Shown: piece by piece, positions 44,476 to 53,542 of the stretch
Numbering within the stretch: the first letter of the stretch is position 1
How the letters are laid out: each line of letters opens with the position of its first letter
NCBI RefSeq assembly: GCF_004570865.1
Contig: NZ_SPQS01000001.1
Span: 310,001 to 374,000 of the forward strand
Origin: Bradyrhizobium frederickii
Lineage (GTDB): Bacteria; Pseudomonadota; Alphaproteobacteria; Rhizobiales; Xanthobacteraceae
Reading direction: 5' to 3'
Length of the DNA: 64,000 bases
Made by a program: the position numbers and the translations under genes
Notes under the pieces: generated by a model
Database searches by the model: none
What the model saw: only the letters and a program-made list of their open reading frames with translations
Told to the model about the DNA's origin: nothing

Positions 44476-45411
44476 GTGACCGACAAGAGCTACCCGCGCG
44501 ATCTCCGCGGTTACGGCCGCAACCCGCCGCACCCGCAATGGCCCGGCGATGCGCGGATCGCGGTGCAATTCGTCGTCAATTTCGAGGAAGGTGGCGAGAA
44601 CAACATCCTGCACGGCGACCGCGCCTCGGAAGCGTTCCTGTCCGACGTGCTCGGCGCGCAGCCGTGGCCCGGCCAGCGCCACGCCAATATCGAATCGATG
44701 TTCGAATACGGCTCGCGCGCCGGGTTCTGGCGGCTGTGGCGGATGTTCGGCGAACGCAACTGGCCGACCACGGTGTTCGGCGTCGCCACCGCGCTCAAGC
44801 GCAACCCCGAGATCGTCGCGGCGATGAACGAGGCGGGCTGGGACATCGCCAGTCACAGCCTGAAATGGATCGAGCACAAGGACATGACCGAAGCGCAGGA
44901 GCGCGCCGAGATCGCGGAGGCGATCCGCGTCCATATCGAAGCCACCGGCGCGCGGCCGCTCGGCTGGTACACCGGACGCTCCTCGATCAACACCAACCGT
45001 CTGCTGATGGAGGAGGGAGGCTTCCTCTATCTATGCGATTCCTATGCCGACGATCTGCCCTATTGGATCAAGGGCGCGAATGGCAAGCAGCTCGTCATTC
45101 CCTACACGCTGGATGCCAACGACATGCGCTTCATCAACCCGCAGGGGTTTGCGGAAGGCGAGCAGTTCTTCACTTACCTCAAGGACGCCTTCGACGTGCT
45201 CTATGCTGAAGGCGAGACCGTGCCCAAGATGATGTCGGTCGGTCTGCATTGCCGCCTCGCCGGTCGGCCCGGCCGCGCTGCTGGCCTGATCCGCTTCCTC
45301 GACTATATCGGCAAGCACGAGCGAGTCTGGGTGCCGACGCGATTGCAGATCGCGCAGCACTGGCACGCCAGGCACGCGGATCTTGCCGCCGCCGCATTTG
45401 AGATCGGTTGA
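44476..45411 (+). CDS. puuE: Cofactor-independent allantoinase (PuuE, polysaccharide deacetylase family)
   Basis: A 311-residue NodB-fold hydrolase: VQFVVNFEEGGENNILHGD near residue 30, ESMFEYGSRAGFWRL, GWDIASHSLKWIEH and GWYTGRSSINTNRLL. This combination marks PuuE-type allantoinase, which opens allantoin to allantoate without metal, rather than sugar deacetylases. The start is GTG at 44476, directly after the TGA of the DUF3830 gene. The next gene, the uric-acid pathway fusion, follows within three bases. Confidence 0.9.
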   Translation: MTDKSYPRDLRGYGRNPPHPQWPGDARIAVQFVVNFEEGGENNILHGDRASEAFLSDVLGAQPWPGQRHANIESMFEYGSRAGFWRLWRMFGERNWPTTVFGVATALKRNPEIVAAMNEAGWDIASHSLKWIEHKDMTEAQERAEIAEAIRVHIEATGARPLGWYTGRSSINTNRLLMEEGGFLYLCDSYADDLPYWIKGANGKQLVIPYTLDANDMRFINPQGFAEGEQFFTYLKDAFDVLYAEGETVPKMMSVGLHCRLAGRPGRAAGLIRFLDYIGKHERVWVPTRLQIAQHWHARHADLAAAAFEIG

Positions 45412-45413
45412 CG

Positions 45414-46301
45414 ATGTCGCAGATTTCCCTGTCCGATCTCAATGGCGCTGCCGAGGCCGATTTCGTCGCCGCGCTTGCCAACGTCGTCGAATATTCGCCG
45501 TGGATCGCCGAGCAGCTCGCCGACAAGCGGCCGTTCGCCGGCATCAACCAGTTGCACACGGCGCTGATGGCGGTCATTCAAAGCGCCGACCCCGATGTGC
45601 AGCTCGCGCTGATCCGGGCGCATCCCGATCTCGCCAGCAAGACCCGGCGCGCGGCAGGGCTCACGGCGGAATCGACCAATGAGCAGAACAGCGCCGGCCT
45701 CGACCGGCTGTCGGATGCCGAATATGCCGCGTTCGAGCGCGTCAACAACGCCTATCGCGCCAAGTTCGGCTTCCCCTATATCGTCTGCGTGCGCCGGCAC
45801 ACCCGGGATTCCGTACTGCGCGATTTCGAGGTCCGGTTGCGCAATATCGCCAAGACCGAGACACGGCGTGCGATCGAGGAGATCGGTCGCATCTCGGCGC
45901 TGCGGCTCGATCAGCTCGTCATTGCCGACGACGAGTTGAAGGTGCATGGCCGGTTGTCGACGCATGTGCTGGACAATCACATCGGCAGGCCCGCGGCGGG
46001 CATCCCCGTGGAGCTTGTCGAACTCTCCGCGCTCGGCGAGAACCGAATCATCGCGCGCGCGGTCACCAATGCGGACGGCCGCACCGACCAGCCGCTGATC
46101 GGCGGCCGGCCGCTGCCGATCGGCCGTTACGAACTCAGATTCAGCACTGCCGGATACTACGCCGAGCGCAACGTGCAGCTCACCGACCCGCCTTTCCTCG
46201 ACGACATCCCGCTGCGCTTCGCGATCAGCGAGCCGGAAGGCCATTATCACGTGCCGCTGCTGGTCACGCCGTGGAGCTATTCGACCTATCGCGGCAGCTA
46301 G
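45414..46301 (+). CDS. Fused OHCU decarboxylase / 5-hydroxyisourate hydrolase
   Basis: A 295-residue bifunctional enzyme. Residues about 1-165 form an OHCU decarboxylase domain (UraD: FVAALANVVEYSPWIAE, IRAHPDLASK, FGFPYIVCVR). Residues about 180-295 form a transthyretin-like HIU hydrolase (UraH: LSTHVLDNHIGRPAAGIPVEL, HYHVPLLVTP) ending in the diagnostic YRGS. It carries out both steps from 5-hydroxyisourate to S-allantoin, feeding PuuE encoded just upstream. ATG 45414 follows the puuE stop by two bases. No urate oxidase gene is nearby. Confidence 0.92.
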   Translation: MSQISLSDLNGAAEADFVAALANVVEYSPWIAEQLADKRPFAGINQLHTALMAVIQSADPDVQLALIRAHPDLASKTRRAAGLTAESTNEQNSAGLDRLSDAEYAAFERVNNAYRAKFGFPYIVCVRRHTRDSVLRDFEVRLRNIAKTETRRAIEEIGRISALRLDQLVIADDELKVHGRLSTHVLDNHIGRPAAGIPVELVELSALGENRIIARAVTNADGRTDQPLIGGRPLPIGRYELRFSTAGYYAERNVQLTDPPFLDDIPLRFAISEPEGHYHVPLLVTPWSYSTYRGS

Positions 46302-46302
46302 T

Positions 46303-49029
46303 CTAGCCGCCGAACTTCTCGAGCAGCGCCGGAAACAGCCGGTCCGGCTTGAACGGCGGTGCGGTGAAGCGGATGCCGGTGGCATCGGCAATGGCGTTGC
46401 CGAGCGCGGCAGCGACCGGATTGTACGGACTCTCGCTCATCGACTTCGCCCCCAACGGACCGATGGTGTCGGTCGTCTCGGCGAAGAACACCTCGGTGCG
46501 CGGCACGTCGGCGAAAGAGGGCAGGTGGTAGTCGCGGAATTTCGGGTTGGTCACGCGCCCCTCAGCATCGATCACCATTTCCTCGTAGAGCGCGGCGCCG
46601 AGCGCTTGCGCGACGCCGCCTTCGACCTGGCCGCGGCACTGCATGGGGTTGGCGACGACGCCTGCGTCGGCGGCGTGCACGCTCCTGAGAATCCTGAGCT
46701 CGCCGGTGCCCCGGTTCACGGCGACGCGAAAACCCTGCACGTTGAAGCCGACCGAGCGCGGCGTGCCGCCGGAATTGCCGCTGCCGACGAACGGTCGTCC
46801 GCGTTCGCCGCCGAGCTTCGCCAGCTCCACAAAGGACATGCGCCGTACGCCGCTGACGACCGCATTGTCCTCGAGCACACAGGTCCCGACGTCACAGAGC
46901 CACGCGCCGGCGGCGGCCGCCTTCAGCTCGGTTGCGAGCTGCATGGAAGCCGCATGGGTCGCTTTGCCGGCGACGAAGGTGCCCGCACTGCCATAGGCGC
47001 CGGTGTCATGGCCGCCATGGGCCGTGTCGGACTGGCGCAGGTGGATCCTGTCGACGGTGGTCGCAAGTGTGGTCGCCGCGATCTGCCGGTGCACGGTGCT
47101 GGTGCCGTTGCCGAACTCGGCGGTGCCGACGGTGAGCTCGAAGCCGCCATGCTCGTTGAGCACGATCATGGCGTCGGCGATATGTCCGGCCGGCGGCACG
47201 GTGTGAATCATGGTCAACGCGACGCCGTCGCCGATCAGCCATTCCGGCGACAGGTCCGGCTGGGGACCATCGGCATGCATGGCGCGCTCGACGAGGTCGA
47301 GACACTGGTCGAGCCCGTAGGAGCCGTAGACGACGTCGTGATATTCGGACGGTGGCGGCGACAGCATGGGATCGCCGGGTCTGACGATGTTGCGCCGGCG
47401 CATCTCGTAGGCGCTGATGCCGAGTTGCTTCGCCAGCTCGTCGATTGCGGCTTCGACGGCGATGAGCGCCTGTGGCAGGCCGTAACCGCGAAACGCCCCC
47501 GCCGGCACCGTATTGGTATAGACCGCAAAGCCATCGACCCGCTTGTTCGGGCAGTTGTAGACGGCGATGGTCTCCGCCAGGGCGTGGAACATCACGGGCC
47601 CGGCGTGATTGCCGTAAGCGCCGGTGTTGGAGAGTAGGTCGAGCTGGAGCGCGGTGAGCTTGCCGTCGGCGTCGGCGCCGGCCTTGATGTGGACCCGCAT
47701 CGGGTGCCGCGTCGAGGTCGCGATGAACTGCTCCTCGCGGGTGAACTCCAGTTTCACAGGGCGTCCGGTCTTCAGCGTAGCGAGGGCCAGAATGTCCTCG
47801 ACGAACATCTCCTGCTTGCCGCCAAAGCCGCCGCCGACGCGCTCGCAGAACACGCGGACCTTGTCCATGGGAAGCTGGAAGATATTCGACAGCGCGCGGC
47901 GGGTCAGGAACGGCACCTGCGTCGAGCTGCGGACGTTGAGCACACCGGACTCATCGAGCCAGGCGAGGCCGCCATGGGTCTCCAGCGCCGCATGCTGCAC
48001 GCGATGACTGTTGAAGGTGGCCTCGTATGTGACGGCGGACGCGGCGAGCGCCGAGGCGACATTGCCGAATTCGCCATGCGTTTCCGCCGCGAGGTTGCGC
48101 TGGGGATCGGCGATGCGGTTCGCGGTGGTTCGATCGGGATGAATGACGGGCGCGCCCGGCGCCATCGCCTGCTCGGGATCGATCAGCGCCGGCAGAATCT
48201 CGTAATCGACCTTCAGCCGGCGGCAGGCCTCCTCGGCGGCGGCCTCGCTCTCGGCGACGATTGCGGCAACCCGCTGTCCGATGAATCGGACGACGTCGTC
48301 GAGAATGCGGGTGTCCTCCGGGTCCATCCAGTCCATCTCGTGTCGCGCAGTCGAGATCAGGACCGATGGTGCATCCTCGTGCGTCAGCACCGCGTGCACG
48401 CCGGGAACCTGCAGCGCTTGCGACTTGTCGATCGCGGCGATCCTAGCGTGGGCATGAGGCGATCGCGCCAGCTTGACGTGAAGCAGGCCGTCGATCGCGG
48501 TGTCGAAGGTGTAGCGCGCGATGCCACGCACGATGTCGGTGCCGGCCGGCGCCGGCAGGCTGCGGCCGAAGGCGGCGCCGGCCTCGACGCCTGTTTCGAC
48601 GTTGGTCTTGCCGAGCAATGCATCCTCGATCGAGCGGTAGCCGGTGCAACGGCAGATATTGCCCTTCAGCGCCGCGCCGAGATCGGTGCGCTGGGCCTGG
48701 TTCAGCGAGGCGCAGGTCAGGATCATGCCGGCGGTGCAGAAGCCGCATTGAAAGCCCTGGGCGTCGAGGAAGGCCTGCTGCATCGGATGCGTGCCGTGGT
48801 CTCCGGCGAGACCTTCGATCGTGGTTACGGGGCGTCCCTCGGCCCGGAACGCCGGGATCAGGCAGCTATGCACCGGCTCGCCGTCAAGCAGCACGGTGCA
48901 GGCGCCGCAATCGCCGGCGTCGCAGCCCTTTTTCACGCCGAAATGGCCGAGCTCGCGCAGGAACGTGCGCAGGCATTGGCCGGCGCGCGGCTCCTGCGCG
49001 AACGTCTTGCCGTTGATCTCGAAACTCAC
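46303..49029 (-). CDS. Xanthine dehydrogenase, fused iron-sulfur and molybdenum subunit
   Basis: A 908-residue fusion. The N-terminal 2Fe-2S domain has C36, C41, C44 and C56; the second helical domain has C95-x-x-C98 and C126-R-C128. From about residue 165 comes the molybdopterin part (GIARYTFDTAI, GGGFGGKQE, GAFRGYGLPQA, and the Glu region GAKSMSE near the end). It oxidises hypoxanthine/xanthine to urate, with FAD in the next gene. A fused FeS-Mo chain with separate FAD protein differs from the usual XdhA/XdhB split. It is convergent with the uraD-uraH gene, one base between stops. Confidence 0.88.
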   Translation of the reverse strand: MSFEINGKTFAQEPRAGQCLRTFLRELGHFGVKKGCDAGDCGACTVLLDGEPVHSCLIPAFRAEGRPVTTIEGLAGDHGTHPMQQAFLDAQGFQCGFCTAGMILTCASLNQAQRTDLGAALKGNICRCTGYRSIEDALLGKTNVETGVEAGAAFGRSLPAPAGTDIVRGIARYTFDTAIDGLLHVKLARSPHAHARIAAIDKSQALQVPGVHAVLTHEDAPSVLISTARHEMDWMDPEDTRILDDVVRFIGQRVAAIVAESEAAAEEACRRLKVDYEILPALIDPEQAMAPGAPVIHPDRTTANRIADPQRNLAAETHGEFGNVASALAASAVTYEATFNSHRVQHAALETHGGLAWLDESGVLNVRSSTQVPFLTRRALSNIFQLPMDKVRVFCERVGGGFGGKQEMFVEDILALATLKTGRPVKLEFTREEQFIATSTRHPMRVHIKAGADADGKLTALQLDLLSNTGAYGNHAGPVMFHALAETIAVYNCPNKRVDGFAVYTNTVPAGAFRGYGLPQALIAVEAAIDELAKQLGISAYEMRRRNIVRPGDPMLSPPPSEYHDVVYGSYGLDQCLDLVERAMHADGPQPDLSPEWLIGDGVALTMIHTVPPAGHIADAMIVLNEHGGFELTVGTAEFGNGTSTVHRQIAATTLATTVDRIHLRQSDTAHGGHDTGAYGSAGTFVAGKATHAASMQLATELKAAAAGAWLCDVGTCVLEDNAVVSGVRRMSFVELAKLGGERGRPFVGSGNSGGTPRSVGFNVQGFRVAVNRGTGELRILRSVHAADAGVVANPMQCRGQVEGGVAQALGAALYEEMVIDAEGRVTNPKFRDYHLPSFADVPRTEVFFAETTDTIGPLGAKSMSESPYNPVAAALGNAIADATGIRFTAPPFKPDRLFPALLEKFGG

Positions 49030-49850
49030 GACGTTGCTCCCAAGAGCTCGCGGCGAATCTCCTCGGCGAGGCGCAATGTCATGTGTTTGCGCCAGAGCGG
49101 CTGGCCGTGGATGTCGGTGTGATACAGATCGTCCGTGATCTGCTGCGCGATCGCTGCGTGCAACGCACTCGCATCCGGAGCGCCGCGAAAGGACAACTGG
49201 ATCGGCCGCACCGTCGATGCGGTAACCGTGAGCGTCAGCATGTCATCGGTATCACGGCTGCCAATCAGGAGCGCCGCCGATCGGCCGACCGGTGCCAGCG
49301 AGATCTGACGAAACGCCGTGCGGCGTTTCAACGCGGCAACCGGAACATCGATCTGGCGTAGCAGGTCACCCGGCGTCAGGCGATTGCGCTGGTTGCCGGT
49401 GACGAAGTCGATGACCGGAATCTTCTGCTCGCCGCCACCGGCTTTCCAGATGGTGCAGATACCGTCGAGCGCGGAGGCGAGCGAGATCATCGGCCCTGCC
49501 GGCAACGACATGCAGAGATTGCCGCCGATGGTCGCGGTCTTCCAGATCTTGAACGAGGCCAAAAAGGCCCGGCAGCACTGGCCGATCAGCGGCGCTGCGC
49601 GCCAGTCAGGCGGGCAGGCGAGACCATCGAGCTGCGCGATGGTGCAGGTCGCGGCGATGCTGAGATGGTTCTCTGTGACCGTCAGCGCCGGCCATTTCAG
49701 ATCGGTGAGATCGATCAACCGTGTCAGATGAGTCTGCGGCTCCGAGAACAGCCAGGTGCCGCCTGCCAGCCAAGCATCCCCTGCCGTCCAGACCGGGAGC
49801 TGTGCGCGCGTTTGCGGATGGGCGACCGCTGTGATGGTATTCAAGTCCAT
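49026..49850 (-). CDS. Xanthine dehydrogenase FAD-binding subunit
   Basis: A 274-residue FAD protein of the CO dehydrogenase/xanthine dehydrogenase medium-subunit family: AWLAGGTWLFSEPQ near residue 32 replaces the AGGT FAD motif, and KTATIGGNLCMSLPAG is the second FAD loop. The stop overlaps the start of the FeS-Mo gene by 4 bp, so the two are coupled. ATG 49850 begins the domain; a longer reading to 49949 adds unlikely sequence. It is divergent from the 8-oxoguanine deaminase gene. Confidence 0.87.
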   Translation of the reverse strand: MDLNTITAVAHPQTRAQLPVWTAGDAWLAGGTWLFSEPQTHLTRLIDLTDLKWPALTVTENHLSIAATCTIAQLDGLACPPDWRAAPLIGQCCRAFLASFKIWKTATIGGNLCMSLPAGPMISLASALDGICTIWKAGGGEQKIPVIDFVTGNQRNRLTPGDLLRQIDVPVAALKRRTAFRQISLAPVGRSAALLIGSRDTDDMLTLTVTASTVRPIQLSFRGAPDASALHAAIAQQITDDLYHTDIHGQPLWRKHMTLRLAEEIRRELLGATS

Positions 49851-50015
49851 GGCTGCGCCCACGCTTGCGTCGGGTGAATCGTCCGACAGAAAGTCTTGCA
49901 AGACCGGAGCCAAGTCGCAACAAGAAGTCGCAACGACAAGTCGCAGCAAAACCGCAATCGGACCCGCCTCCGCCTTGCGGTCCCGTCGTCAACGAATGTG
50001 AGGAGAAGCGGAATC
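49851..50015. promoter_or_regulatory. Divergent promoter region of xanthine dehydrogenase and deaminase genes
   Basis: This 165-bp gap lies between two divergent purine genes. It contains AAGTCGCAACAAGAAGTCGC, a tandem of AAGTCGCAAC-like units around 49913-49944, which could be a regulator site. GAGGAGAAG is the ribosome site of the deaminase gene. Confidence 0.5.
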
Positions 50016-51365
50016 ATGGGCGACACAAGGCCGATTTGGATCAGGGATCCCCTGGCGATCCTCGCCGACGGTGCCGAGCGCGGGATTGTGGTGACGGACG
50101 GCCGGATTGTCGAGCTCGTGCCGGCCGGCGGCACGCCTGCGACCGCCGATGTCGCGGTGTTCGATGCGAGCGAACACGTCGTGCTGCCGGGCCTGATCAA
50201 CACCCATCATCACTTCTACCAGACGCTGACGCGGGCGCTGCCGGCCGCGATGGACCGCGAGCTGTTCCCCTGGCTCCAGGCACTTTATCCGGTCTGGGCC
50301 AAGCTGACGCCTGACGCGCTCGAGCTCGGCGTCGCCGTGGCGATGTCCGAGCTGCTGCTGTCGGGCTGCACGACCACGACCGATCATCATTACGTTTTCC
50401 CGGCAGGACTCGAGGGCGCCGTCGACATCGAGGTCGGCGTCGCAAAGCGGCTCGGTGTTCGCGTGCTGCTGACGCGCGGCTCGATGAACCTGTCGCAGCG
50501 CGACGGCGGCCTGCCGCCCGACAGCGTGGTGCAGGACGAGGACACGATCCTCGCCGACAGCGCGCGCGTGGTCGCAAAACATCACCAGCGCGGTCCGGAT
50601 GCAATGGTGCAGATCGCGCTGGCGCCGTGCTCGCCGTTCTCGGTGACGACGTCGCTGATGCGCGCGACCGCCGATCTCGCCGGCAAGCTCGATGTGCGTC
50701 TGCATACCCATCTCGCCGAGACCGAGGACGAGAACAAGTTTTGCGAGCAGATGTATGGCTGCCGCCCGCTCGACTATCTCGAACAATGCGGTTGGCTCTC
50801 TGCGCGAACCTGGCTCGCTCACGGGATTTTCTTCAACGCCGACGAGATCAAGCGGCTCGGCATGGCCAGGACGACCATCAGCCATTGCGCGTGCAGCAAC
50901 CAGTTGCTGGCGTCAGGCTGCTGTCCGGTCTGCGAGATGGAAGAGGCCGGCGTCGGCATTGGGCTCGGCGTGGACGGCTCCGCCTCGAACGACGGATCGA
51001 ACCTGATGCAGGAGGTGCGGGCTGCGTTCCTGCTGCAACGGGCCCGCTATGGCGTCACGAAAGTCAGCCACAAGGATGCGTTGCGCTGGGCTACCAAGGG
51101 CTCGGCGGCCTGCATCGGCCGGCCGGAACTCGGCGAGATCGCCGTCGGCAAGGCGGCCGATCTCGCGCTGTTCAAGCTGGACGAGCTGCGCTTCTCCGGC
51201 CATGGCGATCCCCTGGCCGCGCTGGTTCTGTGCGGAGCGCATCGGGCCGATCGCGTGATGGTAGCCGGAAAATGGGTCGTGACCGACGGTGCGATTCCGG
51301 GTCTCGATGTCGCCGATCTCATCCGTCGCCACAGTTCCGCGGCGCGGGCCATGCAGTCGGGATAA
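50016..51365 (+). CDS. 8-oxoguanine deaminase (amidohydrolase)
   Basis: A 449-residue zinc amidohydrolase. Metal ligands are in LINTHHHFYQTLTRALP (about residue 65), VRLHTHLAETEDE (about 230), and a final Asp in LGVDGSASND (about 315). The HHHFYQTLTR sequence is characteristic of 8-oxoguanine deaminases, which turn 8-oxoguanine into urate; guanine deaminase and TRZ/ATZ-like activity are alternatives. The start at 50016 has GAGGAGAAG. The product would feed urate degradation. Confidence 0.85.
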   Translation: MGDTRPIWIRDPLAILADGAERGIVVTDGRIVELVPAGGTPATADVAVFDASEHVVLPGLINTHHHFYQTLTRALPAAMDRELFPWLQALYPVWAKLTPDALELGVAVAMSELLLSGCTTTTDHHYVFPAGLEGAVDIEVGVAKRLGVRVLLTRGSMNLSQRDGGLPPDSVVQDEDTILADSARVVAKHHQRGPDAMVQIALAPCSPFSVTTSLMRATADLAGKLDVRLHTHLAETEDENKFCEQMYGCRPLDYLEQCGWLSARTWLAHGIFFNADEIKRLGMARTTISHCACSNQLLASGCCPVCEMEEAGVGIGLGVDGSASNDGSNLMQEVRAAFLLQRARYGVTKVSHKDALRWATKGSAACIGRPELGEIAVGKAADLALFKLDELRFSGHGDPLAALVLCGAHRADRVMVAGKWVVTDGAIPGLDVADLIRRHSSAARAMQSG

Positions 51366-51470
51366 GCAGACATTGAAAGAGGGGGCGACCACAAGTGCCG
51401 GGTGCTTCTGGCCACCCCCTCCGAACCTCCTCCGGGAGGAGCAGGTGATTTGGGCAAAGCAAGAAGCGTG

Positions 51471-52547
51471 CTACTTGCCCGGCAGCTTGTCGTCGATGCC
51501 CTTGACGTAGAAATTCATGCCGAGGATCTGGCTGTCATCGAGGTGATCACCGCCCTTGCACTCCACCGCCTTGCCGTCCTGCCCAACAATCGGGCATTTG
51601 AACGGATGCAGCTTGCCTGCGGTGATCGCGGCCTGGGCATCCTCCGCCATTTTCTTCACCTCGTCGGGCATGTTGGTATAGGGCGCCATCGCGAACATGT
51701 GGCTGTCGAGGCCGCCCCAGCTGTCCTCGGACTTCCAGGTGCCGGCGAGCTCGGCCTTGACGCGCTCGATGTAGTAGGGGCCCCAGGTGTCCAGGATCGA
51801 GGTCAGCTGGGTCTTCGGCCCGAACTTGATCATCTCGGAATCCTGGCCGAAGGCGAGCTTGCCGCGTTCGCTGGCGATCTGCATCGCCGCGGGCGAATCC
51901 GTATGCTGCATGATCACGTCGGCGCCCTGGTCGATCAAAGCCTTGGCGGCGTCGGCCTCCTTGCCCGGATCGAACCAGGTGTTGGCCCAGATGATCTTGA
52001 CCTTGATGTTCGGGTTGATGGTCTGCGCCGCCAGCATCGTCGCGTTGATGCCGGAGACGACCTCCGGAATCGGGAATGAGCCGATATAGCCGAGCACACC
52101 CGACTTCGACATCTTGGCCGCGATCAGGCCCTGAATGTAGCGGCCCTGATACCATTTGGCCGAATAGGTCGACATGTTCGGGTTGCGCTTGTATCCGGTG
52201 GCGTGCTCGAAATGCACATTCGGATATTTCTTGGCGACCTTCAGCGTCGGATCCATGTAGCCGAACGACGTCGTGAAGATCAGCTTGTTGCCGGCGCGGA
52301 CGAGCTGCTCGATGGCGCGTTCGGCGTCGGGGCCTTCGGGCACGTTCTCGAGATAGGTGGTCTCGATCTTGTCGCCCAATTCCTTGACCAGAGCCTGGCG
52401 CCCGAGATCGTGCTGATAGGTCCACCCCAAGTCTCCGATCGGGCCCAGATAGATGAAGCCGACCTTCAGCTTGTCGGCGGCGGAGGCTGCACTGATGCTC
52501 CCGGCGAGCAAGAGTGTGGCGGCCAGCGCAAGAAGTGATTTCCTCAT
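51471..52547 (-). CDS. BMP-family ABC substrate-binding protein (purine/nucleoside type)
   Basis: A 358-residue exported type-1 binding protein: signal peptide about 1-24 (SAASAADK), then KVGFIYLGPIGDLGWTYQHDLG, IEQLVRAGNKLIFTTSFGYMD, GVLGYIGSFPIPEVV and DVIMQHTDS. It is of the basic membrane protein (PnrA/BmpA) family that binds purine nucleosides or bases. ATG 52547 is preferred over 52550 for spacing from GGAGA. It heads an ABC set with two permeases and a double ATPase and lies beside purine catabolic genes, which points to purine uptake. Confidence 0.87.
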   Translation of the reverse strand: MRKSLLALAATLLLAGSISAASAADKLKVGFIYLGPIGDLGWTYQHDLGRQALVKELGDKIETTYLENVPEGPDAERAIEQLVRAGNKLIFTTSFGYMDPTLKVAKKYPNVHFEHATGYKRNPNMSTYSAKWYQGRYIQGLIAAKMSKSGVLGYIGSFPIPEVVSGINATMLAAQTINPNIKVKIIWANTWFDPGKEADAAKALIDQGADVIMQHTDSPAAMQIASERGKLAFGQDSEMIKFGPKTQLTSILDTWGPYYIERVKAELAGTWKSEDSWGGLDSHMFAMAPYTNMPDEVKKMAEDAQAAITAGKLHPFKCPIVGQDGKAVECKGGDHLDDSQILGMNFYVKGIDDKLPGK

Positions 52548-52624
52548 CATCGATCTCCAAACATCAGGGGGAAGCCACGATCCGCAACCTGCGCGCCCCA
52601 TCGCGCCTGTCGCGAAAATGAAAC

Positions 52625-53542
52625 TCAGCGGTCAGGTACGAACACGGTCCCGAGCGCGGCCGGTGCGGTCGAGCCGCCGCTGCGCGCACGGGAGAGCAGA
52701 ACCAGAACGATGACGGTCGCAAGATAAGGCAGCGCCGACATGAATTGCGAGGGAATGCCGACGCCCCAGCCTTGCGCATGCAGCTGAAGGATCGTCACGG
52801 CGCCGAAGAGATAGGCGCCGACTACGAGCCGGCCCGGCCGCCAGGACGAGAACACCACCAGCGCCAGGGCGATCCAGCCGCGGCCCGCGGTCATGCCGGG
52901 GATGAAGAACGGCGTATAGGCGAGCGGCAGATAGGCGCCTGCAAGCCCGGCGCAGGCGCCACCGAACATCACGGCGAAGGTGCGGATCCGCAACACGGGA
53001 TAACCCAGCGCATGTGCGGAGACGTGATTGTCGCCGCAGGCGCGCAGGATGAGTCCCGCGCGCGTACGGTACAGGAACCACCAGACGGCGACGACGAGTG
53101 CAATGGAGAAGTAGACGAAAGCATCCTCGCCGAACAGCACGCGGCCGACCAGCGGGATATCGGTGAGGCCCGGAATGGAGAGATGGGCTGCCGGCGTGAT
53201 GCGCTCGCCGACGAAGCCGGCACCGACCAGTCCGGACAGCCCGACGCCGAGGATGGTCAGCGCGAGACCCGTCGCGACCTGGTTGACGGCGAGCCCGAGC
53301 GCCATCAATGCGAAGATCAGCGACATCATCGTGCCCGCGAGGATGCCGAACAGCGCTCCAACGAAGATCGATCCGGTGAGCCAGGCCCCGGCAAAGCCGC
53401 AGGCCGCGCCGACGATCATCATGCCCTCGACGCCGAGATTGAGCACGCCGGAGCGCTCGGTCACGAGCTCTCCGGTCGCGGCGAGCAGGAGCGGCGTCGA
53501 TGCGGCGAGCACCGAAAGGATGATGGCTTCAACGAGTTCCAC
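52625..53542 (-). CDS. ABC transporter permease, BMP/purine type (subunit 2)
   Basis: A 305-residue permease with eight or so membrane segments and the motifs GVLNLGVEGMMIVGA near residue 33 and GRGWIALALVVFSSW near 225, found in nucleoside-type ABC permeases (YufQ/NupQ class). It overlaps the companion permease gene by 14 bp. One of two permeases that form the membrane heterodimer. Confidence 0.87.
   Translation of the reverse strand: MELVEAIILSVLAASTPLLLAATGELVTERSGVLNLGVEGMMIVGAACGFAGAWLTGSIFVGALFGILAGTMMSLIFALMALGLAVNQVATGLALTILGVGLSGLVGAGFVGERITPAAHLSIPGLTDIPLVGRVLFGEDAFVYFSIALVVAVWWFLYRTRAGLILRACGDNHVSAHALGYPVLRIRTFAVMFGGACAGLAGAYLPLAYTPFFIPGMTAGRGWIALALVVFSSWRPGRLVVGAYLFGAVTILQLHAQGWGVGIPSQFMSALPYLATVIVLVLLSRARSGGSTAPAALGTVFVPDR

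Noticed and set aside
47689..49122. A long plus-strand open frame opposite xanthine dehydrogenase
   Set aside because: The minus strand encodes clear FeS and Mo motifs across the region; the opposite frame has no recognisable motif and is a GC-rich shadow.
51380..51419. A terminator between the deaminase and binding-protein genes
   Set aside because: AGGGGGCGACC can pair with GGCCACCCCCT in this convergent gap, but no T tract follows on either strand, so it was not listed as a terminator.
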